Notes under the pieces: generated by a model
Told to the model about the DNA's origin: nothing
What the model saw: only the letters and a program-made list of their open reading frames with translations
Database searches by the model: none
NCBI RefSeq assembly: GCF_007858475.1
Contig: NZ_VIGX01000001.1
Coordinates: 310,001 to 374,000 of the forward strand
Direction of reading: 5' to 3'
DNA: 64,000 bases
Source of the DNA: Tsukamurella conjunctivitidis
GTDB lineage: Bacteria; Actinomycetota; Actinomycetes; Mycobacteriales; Mycobacteriaceae
Position numbers and translations under genes: made by a program
Shown here: piece by piece, positions 57,204-64,000 of the stretch
How the letters are laid out: each line of letters begins with the position of its first letter
Numbering within the stretch: the first letter of the stretch is position 1

Positions 57204-58622
57204 GTGAATCGCACCGTCGCCCACCCAACCGCCGTCGCTCCCGGAACTCCGCGGAGTGGCATGACGAAGCTCCTTGCGTTGCTGGGCTTCTCCATGATGC
57301 CGATGATCGACGCGACGATCGTCAACGTGGCTGCGCCGTCCATCGCGCGGGACCTCCCCGCGACGCCGACACAGTTGCAGTTCGTCGTGGGCGGCTACCT
57401 GCTCGCCTACGGATCGCTCATCATCACCGGCTCGCGGCTGGGTGCTCGGTACGGCCACGTCCGGACTCTGGGGTGGGCGACCGCCGCGTTCGTGCTCGCG
57501 TCCGTCGTGTGCGGACTCGCACCGAACGCGGTCGTTCTCATCGCCGCGCGGATCGCGCAGGGTGTGACCGCGGCCGCGATCATGCCGCAGGTGATGAGCC
57601 TGATCCAGCGCGACTACGCCGGTCCCGCATTGGCGCGCGCACTGTCGATGTTCAGTCTCACGACCGCCGCGGGCTTCATCCTCGGGCAGGTCGGCGGCGG
57701 CCTGCTCGTGGCGCTCGACGTCGCGGGCCTCGGCTGGCGGCTCGTCTTCCTGGTGAATCTGCCCATCGGAGCGGCCCTCCTGATCGCCCTGCGGCGGTAC
57801 TTCGCCGCGGACGACGGGGATCCGCAGACGCGGATGGACCTCGGAGGAGTCGTCGTCGGCGCCGCGGCGCTGCTCCTCCTCATCGCGCCGCTGACCTTCG
57901 GTCGCGACGTCGGCTGGGCGCCGTGGGTGATCGGGCTCCTCGTGCTCGCCGTTCCCGCTCTCGGCGCCTTCGCCTGGGTGGAACGAGCGGTGGCGCGCCG
58001 CGGTGGCAACCCGCTGGTCCCGTCGGACCTGGTGCGCTCGCCGGGATTTCTGGCCGCGATCGGCGTGGTCCTACTGGTCTTCGCGAACTACGCCGGATTC
58101 CTCTTCGCCACCACGCTGTTCCTCCAGAACGAACACGGCTACGGACCGCTGGGTTCGGGGCTGTGGTTCCTGGTCTTCACGCCGGGCTTCCTGGCGGTCA
58201 CCGTCGGATGGAAGCGGCTCCCGCCCCGGCTGCTCGGCCCGCTCGTCGCCGTCGGTGCCGCCCTGGTCGTCGCCGGCGACCTGCTGCTGTGGTGGGCTGC
58301 GCAATCACCTTCGGTGGGAGTGGTGTTCGCGCTCGCCCTGCTGATCCTGGGGGCGGGCACCGGCGCGATGTTCGGTCCCATCCTCACGCTCGCGCTGCGC
58401 TCGGTCGCGCCCGCCCTGGCCCCAGCGGCGAGCGGGGTCGTCACGACGATGTTCCAGGTCGGCAGCGCCGTGGGGGTTGCGGTGATCGGGTCGCTGTACT
58501 TCGCGGCAGGTGGCCTGGCGACGGCCGCCCTGTGGTGCGCGGTCCTCGCCGGAATCGCCGGCGTCCTGGTCGTCGTCACGACGATGCGTAGCCGGTCCGA
58601 CGCCGGAGACGGCTCGCGATAG
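57204..58622 (+). CDS. MFS transporter (DHA2-like drug exporter)
   Basis: A 472-residue transporter with about 14 hydrophobic helices. The MIDATIVNVAAPSIA helix-1 motif is typical of the 14-helix DHA2 exporters, with RLGARYG following helix 2. It would export small hydrophobic compounds by proton antiport. GTG 57204 has GGAGAG 8 nt upstream. GTG 57186 and GTG 57195 are in-frame alternatives. The divergent MmyB-like regulator probably controls it. Confidence 0.87.
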   Translation: MNRTVAHPTAVAPGTPRSGMTKLLALLGFSMMPMIDATIVNVAAPSIARDLPATPTQLQFVVGGYLLAYGSLIITGSRLGARYGHVRTLGWATAAFVLASVVCGLAPNAVVLIAARIAQGVTAAAIMPQVMSLIQRDYAGPALARALSMFSLTTAAGFILGQVGGGLLVALDVAGLGWRLVFLVNLPIGAALLIALRRYFAADDGDPQTRMDLGGVVVGAAALLLLIAPLTFGRDVGWAPWVIGLLVLAVPALGAFAWVERAVARRGGNPLVPSDLVRSPGFLAAIGVVLLVFANYAGFLFATTLFLQNEHGYGPLGSGLWFLVFTPGFLAVTVGWKRLPPRLLGPLVAVGAALVVAGDLLLWWAAQSPSVGVVFALALLILGAGTGAMFGPILTLALRSVAPALAPAASGVVTTMFQVGSAVGVAVIGSLYFAAGGLATAALWCAVLAGIAGVLVVVTTMRSRSDAGDGSR

Positions 58623-58675
58623 CAGGCGGCGCGCCGCGACTGCGGCGGGTATCCGCCTTCCGTACCTTCGAGGGC

Positions 58676-59113
58676 GTGGACACGTCGAGGGATCTCTGGC
58701 TGGTGGTGGCGCGCGCGAGCGTCGGGGTGATGTTCTTCATCAGCGGGTGGGGCAAGGCCGCGAACCCGAAGAAGTTCGCGGCGGACTTCGCGGCGTGGGG
58801 CATCCCGGAACCCGATCTCGCGTCCACCGCCACGGCGTGGGCGGAGCTGATCCTCGGCGCGCTCCTGGTGCTGGGGCTGCTCACCCGCCTCGCCGCCGCC
58901 GGTCTCGCGGTGACCATGGTCGGGGCGATCTACTACTCGGTGTGGCCCGCGGCGACGGAAGCGTCCACCACGGCGACCGGCTTCCTCAGCCAATTCTTCT
59001 ACAGCCCCGAGTGGTTACTGCTCCTGGTGCTGCTCGCCCTCGCGGGAGCCGGCCCGGGCCGGTTCGCCCTCGACGAGCCGTTCGGCGTGGAGGCCCGCCT
59101 GCAGCGCCGCTGA
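58676..59113 (+). CDS. DoxX-family membrane protein
   Basis: A 145-residue four-helix DoxX protein: VARASVGVMFFISGWGKAANPKKFA, GALLVLGLLTRLAAAGLA and a C-terminal LLVLLALAGAGPGRFALD segment. Mycobacterial DoxX members interact with redox proteins. The partner here is unknown. GTG 58676 follows TACCTT by 7 nt and has no ribosome-binding site, which fits leaderless translation. Confidence 0.88.
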   Translation: MDTSRDLWLVVARASVGVMFFISGWGKAANPKKFAADFAAWGIPEPDLASTATAWAELILGALLVLGLLTRLAAAGLAVTMVGAIYYSVWPAATEASTTATGFLSQFFYSPEWLLLLVLLALAGAGPGRFALDEPFGVEARLQRR

Positions 59114-59144
59114 TCAGCCCGACGGTGCCCGCGGGGGCAGAGAG

Positions 59145-59459
59145 CTACCGCTCGGACTCCCGCAGGTGCTGCTCGACGCGTTCGAGTTTGGCGGTGAGCT
59201 GGCCGGTATGGCCAGGCCTGATGTCGCACTTGACCACGAGGGAGACGCGCGGTGCGGACTCGGCGAGGCGATCGACGCACGCCTTGATCACCGCCATCAC
59301 CTCGTCCCACTCGCCCTCGATCGTGGTGAACATCGACGTCGTCTCGTTGGGCAGACCGGATGCGCGGACGATGGCGACGGCCTCCGCGACCGCCGCTGCG
59401 ACGCCTCCGTCGGCGCTCTGGTCGCCGCCCATGGGGCTGATCGAGAATGCTGCGAGCAT
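59145..59459 (-). CDS. Thiamine-binding-family (MTH1187/YkoF-like) protein
   Basis: A 104-residue protein of the MTH1187 family (DUF77), with AAFSISPMG at the start, a TTIEGEWDEVMAVIKAC helix and VSLVVKCDIRPG. Some members bind thiamine. This one lies apart from thiamine genes, so its ligand is uncertain. ATG 59459 is preferred to ATG 59462 because AAGGAG is then 4 nt upstream. Confidence 0.8.
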   Translation of the reverse strand: MLAAFSISPMGGDQSADGGVAAAVAEAVAIVRASGLPNETTSMFTTIEGEWDEVMAVIKACVDRLAESAPRVSLVVKCDIRPGHTGQLTAKLERVEQHLRESER

Positions 59460-59469
59460 CATGCTCCTT

Positions 59470-60024
59470 TCAGGCCCTGCTCGGACCGGATGTGATCGAT
59501 GTGATGACGCGGAGGAAGGCCGCGCCGTAGGTGAACGTGCAGGCGGCGAGCGCCGTCGCGGCGAGGGCGTGCCCGCCGTCCCGCCCGACGGTGCCGGTCG
59601 CCATCAGTGCGATCGCCGCGGCAGCACCCGCACCGCCGACCGTGCCGGTGGCGATGTGCAGGGTGGAACCCGGCTGATCGATCAGGAAGACGAAGAAGTG
59701 CAGCGCCACCACCAACGCGATCGCGGGCATGACGTACTCCTGGTGCCCGGACCGGCTGAGCACGATGATCGCGACGAGTGCGCCCGCGACCTCCACCGCG
59801 ACGGCGACCCGGAACACGGTGCGGGACCTGCGTTCGCGCGGCGCCGGCTCCGACGGCGCCGGGGATCCCCGGCGGGCGGTCAGAAGTGCCCCGACGACGA
59901 TCGCCGCGCCCAGCGCCGCGCCGATCAGAGCGGCCACCGGATACGGGCGAAGGCCCATCGCGGACCACAGCACCGTCATCAAGCCCATGAAGACCGCGAG
60001 CGACCGGGCGGTGCGGACCGGCAT
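59470..60024 (-). CDS. Small polytopic membrane protein, unknown function
   Basis: A 184-residue protein with four or five hydrophobic helices and a basic hydrophilic stretch near residue 60 (PRERRSR). No family is recognised. ATG 60024 shares one base with the prolyl oligopeptidase stop (TGATG), so it is translationally coupled to that gene. Confidence 0.65.
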   Translation of the reverse strand: MPVRTARSLAVFMGLMTVLWSAMGLRPYPVAALIGAALGAAIVVGALLTARRGSPAPSEPAPRERRSRTVFRVAVAVEVAGALVAIIVLSRSGHQEYVMPAIALVVALHFFVFLIDQPGSTLHIATGTVGGAGAAAAIALMATGTVGRDGGHALAATALAACTFTYGAAFLRVITSITSGPSRA

Positions 60025-62078
60025 CAGGACTCCGCGGGTCCCAGCTCGCGCCACAGGAATTCGTAGGCCAGAGCGGATTTGAAGGCGGCCTGCTTGTTGT
60101 CCGCCGCGCCGCCGTGGCCGCCCTCGATGTTCTCGTAGTAGTCCACGTCGATGCCGCGGGCCTGCAGCGCGGCGACGAACTTGCGGGCGTGGCCGGGGTG
60201 CACGCGGTCGTCGCGGGTCGACGTGGTGACCAGGAGTGCGGGCAGGTCTCCCGGGCCGTCCGGCAGGTTCTGGTACGGCGAGTACTCGCTGATGTACGCC
60301 CACTGCGCGGGATCGTCCGGATCGCCGTACTCCGCCATCCACGAGGCCCCGGCGAGGAGCTGGTGGTAACGCCGCATGTCGAGCAGTGGCACCTGACAGA
60401 CGATGGCGCCGAACAGCTCCGGGTAACGCGTGTACATCACGCCCATGAGCAGCCCGCCGTTCGACCCGCCCTGCGCGCCCAGCTGCGCCCGCGTCGTGAT
60501 GCCGCGAGCCACCAGATCCTTCGCGACCGCGGCGAAGTCCTCGTATGCGCGCAGGCGATTCTCCTTGAGAGCGGCGGTGTGCCAATCGGGTCCGTACTCG
60601 CCGCCACCGCGGATGTTCGCCAGCACGTACACGCCGCCGCGCGCGATCCACGAAGCCCCGGACACCGCGGTGTAGTCCGGGGTCAGCGAGACCTCGAAGC
60701 CGCCGTAGCCGTAGAGCAGGGTCGGCTGCGGCCCATCCGCGGGCCTACGCACCACGAAGTAGGGGATCCGCGTGCCGTCGTCGCTCGTGGCGAAGAACTG
60801 CTCGGCCGTGACGCCCGTGGCGTCGTAGAACGCGGGCGCCGACTTCAGCGGCTCCACCGCGCCGCCTGCCGTCCCGTGCAGCAGCGTGGGCGGCAGCGTG
60901 AAACCGCTGGCGGTGGCGAAGATCTCGTCGCCCTCGCGAGGATCGGTGTAGTAGACGCCGATCTCGGCCAGCTCCGGGAAGCCGCGCGTCTGCCGCTTCT
61001 CCCACGTGCCGGGCTCGAGGGTGTGCAGCTCCGAGCGGACGTCCCGCATCGTCGACAACAGCAGGTACGACTTGGTCCACGCGTACCCCGCCAGGGCCGT
61101 GTGTGCGTCGGGGGTGAAGACGGTGCTGTGCTCGCGCGAGCCCGCCCGATAGGCGTCGAAGTCGAAGGCCACCAAGGCGCCCGGGGGGACCGTCACAGTG
61201 TCGGATTCGCGGCCCGCCGCGGTGGGCAGCTCCCATGCGGACTTCGGCCGCACCAGCAGCCGCGACTCGTGCACGTCCGCGTCGGAATCGGTCGGGACGT
61301 CGATCCGCTCCAGCGTCAGCGTCTCCGGCTCGAGCAGGTAGATCTCGCTGTTGTAGAAGTCGATGGCGCGCGTGACGAAGTGCCGCTCGTACCCGGGGGT
61401 GTCGTCGTAGCCGGCGCCGATGGAGACGTCCGAGTGGTGGCCCTCGTAGACCAGGTCGGCGTGGCCGAGTGGGGTGTCGCGGCGCCACCGCTTCACCACG
61501 CGGGGATAGCCCGAGTCGGTGAGCGAGCCCGGCCCGAAGTCGGTGCCCACGTACACGGTGTCCTTGTCGATCCAGGAGATCCGGCTCTTCGCCTCCGGGA
61601 GGGAGAAGCCACCGTCGACGAACTCGCGGCGGGAGATGGAGAACTCCCGCACCACCGTCGCGTCGGCGCCGCCACGGGAGAGGGAGACGAGGGCGCGGTC
61701 GTACCGCGCACCGTCGGGCGACTCGGCGCGGAGGACGGCGGCCCCGCCCCACACCCAGTTCTCGCCCTCGGCCTCGCGGAGGGCGTCGACGTCGATGACG
61801 ACGTCCCACTCGGGGCTGTCGGTGCGGAAGGACTCGAGGGTGGTGCGGCGCCACAGCCCGTACGGGTGTTCGGCGTCGCGCCAGAAGTTCCACAGGTACT
61901 CGCCGCGCCGCACGGGGTAGGGGATGCGCTGGTCGGTGTCCAGAATGGCGAGCACGCCCGACTGGATCTCCTCGAACCGCGGCCCGGTCAGGCGCGCGGT
62001 GCTCGCGGCATTGCGTTCCCGCGCCCAATCGAGCGCAGTGGCGGATTCCACTTCTTCGAGCCATGCGTACTGGTCCAT
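60024..62078 (-). CDS. Prolyl oligopeptidase-family serine peptidase (S9)
   Basis: A 684-residue enzyme with an N-terminal beta-propeller and a C-terminal alpha/beta-hydrolase domain. The catalytic residues are visible: Ser in GGSNGGLL, Asp in [10 protein letters not shown] and His in EGGHGG. It should cleave short peptides after proline. ATG 62078 follows TAGTGT by 7 nt, with only 30 bp to the divergent lpd start. The pairing is like M. tuberculosis Rv0457c and lpdC. Confidence 0.93.
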   Translation of the reverse strand: MDQYAWLEEVESATALDWARERNAASTARLTGPRFEEIQSGVLAILDTDQRIPYPVRRGEYLWNFWRDAEHPYGLWRRTTLESFRTDSPEWDVVIDVDALREAEGENWVWGGAAVLRAESPDGARYDRALVSLSRGGADATVVREFSISRREFVDGGFSLPEAKSRISWIDKDTVYVGTDFGPGSLTDSGYPRVVKRWRRDTPLGHADLVYEGHHSDVSIGAGYDDTPGYERHFVTRAIDFYNSEIYLLEPETLTLERIDVPTDSDADVHESRLLVRPKSAWELPTAAGRESDTVTVPPGALVAFDFDAYRAGSREHSTVFTPDAHTALAGYAWTKSYLLLSTMRDVRSELHTLEPGTWEKRQTRGFPELAEIGVYYTDPREGDEIFATASGFTLPPTLLHGTAGGAVEPLKSAPAFYDATGVTAEQFFATSDDGTRIPYFVVRRPADGPQPTLLYGYGGFEVSLTPDYTAVSGASWIARGGVYVLANIRGGGEYGPDWHTAALKENRLRAYEDFAAVAKDLVARGITTRAQLGAQGGSNGGLLMGVMYTRYPELFGAIVCQVPLLDMRRYHQLLAGASWMAEYGDPDDPAQWAYISEYSPYQNLPDGPGDLPALLVTTSTRDDRVHPGHARKFVAALQARGIDVDYYENIEGGHGGAADNKQAAFKSALAYEFLWRELGPAES

Positions 62079-62108
62079 GGACTCCACACTAGGGCTAGGC
62101 TGAAAGCC

Positions 62109-63491
62109 GTGGCTGATCACTTTGACACTGTTGTACTCGGCGCCGGCCCAGGAGGCTACGTCGCCGCTATTCGCGCCGCCCAACTCGGGCAGAAGGTCGC
62201 GGTCATCGAGGAGAAGTACTGGGGCGGTGTGTGCCTGAACGTGGGCTGCATCCCGTCGAAGGCGCTCCTGAAGAACGCCGAGCTGGCGCACACCTTCACG
62301 CACAAGGCCCAGCTGTTCGGCATCTCCGGCGACGTCTCGTTCGACTTCGGCGCCGCCTTCGACCGCAGCCGCAAGGTGTCGGAGGGGATCGTCAAGGGCG
62401 TTCACTTCCTGATGAAGAAGAACAAGATCACCGAGATCAACGGCTACGGCACCTTCGTCGACGCCCACACCATCCAGGTGGGCGATCAGACGGTGACGGG
62501 CGACAACATCATCATCGACACGGGTTCGACGGTGCGCCTGCTCCCGGGCGTCACGCTGTCCGACAACGTGGTCACCTACGAGGAGCAGATCCTCACCCGC
62601 GACCTCCCCGAGTCGATCGCCATCGTCGGCGCCGGCGCGATCGGCATGGAGTTCGCCTACGTCCTGAAGAACTACGGCGTGGACGTCACCATCATCGAGT
62701 TCCTCGACCGCGCGCTGCCCAATGAGGACGCCGACGTCTCCAAGGAGATCGCCAAGCAGTACAAGAAGCTGGGCGTGAACATCCTGACCTCCACCAAGGT
62801 CGAGTCGGTCGACGATCAGGGCTCGCAGGTCGTCGTGAAGTACACCGGCCCCAAGGGGCCGGGCGAGATCACCGTCTCCAAGGTGCTCATGAGCATCGGC
62901 TTCGCGCCCCGCGTCGAGGGCTTCGGCCTCGAGAAGACCGGTGTCGCCCTCACCGAGCGCGGCGCCATCGCCATCGACGACTACATGCGCACCAACGTCC
63001 CGGGCGTCTACGCCATCGGCGATGTCACCGCGAAGCTGCAGTTGGCGCACGTCGCCGAGGCGCAGGGCGTCGTCGCCGCCGAGACCATCGCCGGCGCGGA
63101 GACCCAGGCACTGGGCGACTACCGCATGATGCCGCGCGCCACCTTCTGCCAGCCGCAGGTCGCCTCGTTCGGCCTCACCGAACAGCAGGCGAAGGACGAG
63201 GGCTACGACGTCAAGACCGCGACCTTCCCGTACACGGCGAACGGCAAGGCTCAGGGCCTCGGCGACGCCGTCGGCTTCGTCAAGCTGGTCTCCGACGCCA
63301 AGTACGGCGAGCTGCTCGGCGGTCACCTCATCGGCCCCGACGTCTCCGAGCTGCTGCCCGAGCTGACCCTCGCTCAGAAGTGGGACCTCACCGTCAACGA
63401 GCTCGCGCGCAACGTGCACACGCACCCGACTCTGTCCGAGGCGCTGCAGGAGTCGATCCACGGCCTCGCCGGCCACATGATCAACCTGTAG
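62109..63491 (+). CDS. lpd: Dihydrolipoamide dehydrogenase
   Basis: A 460-residue flavoprotein that reoxidises dihydrolipoamide in the 2-oxo acid dehydrogenase complexes, passing electrons to NAD+. The FAD motif [11 protein letters not shown], redox pair [16 protein letters not shown] motif [10 protein letters not shown] and the C-terminal [10 protein letters not shown] with catalytic His-Glu are all intact. The GTG at 62109 follows TAGGCT by 7 nt (leaderless pattern). It corresponds to lpdC (Rv0462). Confidence 0.97.
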   Translation: MADHFDTVVLGAGPGGYVAAIRAAQLGQKVAVIEEKYWGGVCLNVGCIPSKALLKNAELAHTFTHKAQLFGISGDVSFDFGAAFDRSRKVSEGIVKGVHFLMKKNKITEINGYGTFVDAHTIQVGDQTVTGDNIIIDTGSTVRLLPGVTLSDNVVTYEEQILTRDLPESIAIVGAGAIGMEFAYVLKNYGVDVTIIEFLDRALPNEDADVSKEIAKQYKKLGVNILTSTKVESVDDQGSQVVVKYTGPKGPGEITVSKVLMSIGFAPRVEGFGLEKTGVALTERGAIAIDDYMRTNVPGVYAIGDVTAKLQLAHVAEAQGVVAAETIAGAETQALGDYRMMPRATFCQPQVASFGLTEQQAKDEGYDVKTATFPYTANGKAQGLGDAVGFVKLVSDAKYGELLGGHLIGPDVSELLPELTLAQKWDLTVNELARNVHTHPTLSEALQESIHGLAGHMINL

Positions 63492-63505
63492 GAATCGTTC
63501 GCCCC

Positions 63506-63541
63506 GCGGCCCGGCATCGTCCTGCGACGGTGCCGGGCCGC
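63506..63541 (+). terminator. lpd terminator hairpin
   Basis: Arms of 16 bp (GCGGCCCGGCATCGTC / GACGGTGCCGGGCCGC) with one mismatch and a 4-nt loop, 14 nt after the lpd stop. The inner arms match those of the groEL terminator. Confidence 0.85.
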
Positions 63542-63567
63542 GTCGTTTCCCCCGAAGGAGACCGACC

Positions 63568-64000
63568 ATGTTCCGTGCCACCCCCGGCCCGCTGCCCGAG
63601 GCCGACGAGATCGCCGGCGTGGCGCTTCCGCCCGGGCGCATCGCGCTGGACGATCACGCGGTCGCGCGCGCCTGGGTCAGCACCGAGATTCTCCCCGCGG
63701 ACCGGCTCGGGGAACTGGTCCGTGCCCTCGCCGCGGCCTTCCCGCAGACCGGGCTGTGGCCGGTCCGGGTCCCGAAGCAGTACATGGGATCCGACCCCGA
63801 CGTTCCGTGGCGCTCGGGTCGCATCGAGCCGCCGGTCACCGCGATCCCCGACGCGCTCGGCATCGTGCTCCGCAACGCGGCTGAGGACGCGGCGGAGTTC
63901 GACGAGGACGATGACGACCCCAGCTTCCCGCCGCCGGTGGAGGACCTCGCGCCCGCGCAACCCGGGCCGGACCCGCAGCCCGGCGAGCTCGACGCCCCCG
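63568..64000 (+). CDS. DUF4253-like protein, 3' end cut by the window
   Basis: The first 144 codons of a gene that runs off the right edge. AAGGAG lies 8 nt before the ATG. The phrase LPPGR near residue 22 and the TGLWPV segment are those I associate with DUF4253 proteins, whose function is unknown. An acidic stretch (EFDEDDDD) and a Pro-rich region follow. The C-terminal domain that would confirm the family lies outside. Confidence 0.65.
   Translation, partial: MFRATPGPLPEADEIAGVALPPGRIALDDHAVARAWVSTEILPADRLGELVRALAAAFPQTGLWPVRVPKQYMGSDPDVPWRSGRIEPPVTAIPDALGIVLRNAAEDAAEFDEDDDDPSFPPPVEDLAPAQPGPDPQPGELDAP

Noticed and set aside
62079-63641. An upstream extension of the prolyl oligopeptidase frame
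   Set aside because: It runs antisense through lpd and lacks peptidase motifs. ATG 62078 is placed at the normal family start and has a leaderless-type hexamer 7 nt upstream.

Overview
The window is high-GC DNA (about 70% G+C) from an actinobacterium of the mycolic-acid group (Mycobacteriales). Genus is inference: Tsukamurella or a close relative fits best. Two blocks match the Mycobacterium tuberculosis order Rv0435c-pssA-psd-moeA2-groEL2 and Rv0457c (prolyl oligopeptidase)-lpdC. The DNA between them differs from M. tuberculosis and carries an iron-siderophore locus. I saw no rRNA or tRNA genes, insertion sequences, phage genes or CRISPR arrays.

Layout. 1-9668: a left-truncated Mrp antiporter subunit A, a small lipoprotein, then a minus-strand run of M20 peptidase, moeA, a GlsB/YeaQ membrane protein, psd, pssA and a two-domain AAA ATPase. 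9746-13286: three tandem paralogous lipoproteins. 13347-20735: an SRPBCC protein, groEL behind two CIRCE operators, an XRE regulator divergent from an SDR, htpG, a small membrane protein and a DinB-like protein. 20710-25504: a PucR-type regulator divergent from an aldehyde dehydrogenase and a GMC oxidoreductase. 25564-28480: a minus-strand operon of a DoxX-like membrane protein, a luciferase-like oxidoreductase and a hypothetical protein.

28480-51877 is the siderophore locus. One minus-strand operon encodes a free aryl carrier protein, an MbtH-like protein and a 2,867-residue NRPS ordered C-A-T-E-C-A-T-TesB. A plus-strand operon encodes an L-ornithine N5-monooxygenase, a formyltransferase, the four 2,3-dihydroxybenzoate (DHB) enzymes (EntA, EntE, EntB and EntC types) and a heterodimeric ABC transporter. 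Two substrate-binding lipoproteins, an IucB/MbtK-type acyltransferase and a siderophore-interacting flavoprotein complete it. IdeR/DtxR-like boxes lie at all three divergent junctions (28503-28581, 38810-38828, 41518-41536), so iron control of the whole set is likely. The predicted product is a mixed catechol-hydroxamate peptide, DHB-(D-amino acid)-(amino acid). The hotdog-fold TesB-type domain at the NRPS end, in place of an alpha/beta-hydrolase thioesterase, is the most unusual feature here.

51905-64000: a TetR regulator, a PPK2 polyphosphate kinase, a membrane protein with an alpha/beta hydrolase, an L,D-transpeptidase, an XRE regulator divergent from an MFS exporter, a DoxX protein, a thiamine-binding-family protein, a small membrane protein with a prolyl oligopeptidase, dihydrolipoamide dehydrogenase, and the start of a DUF4253-like gene. 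About a dozen genes show a TANNNT hexamer 5-7 nt before the start codon, pointing to widespread leaderless transcription.
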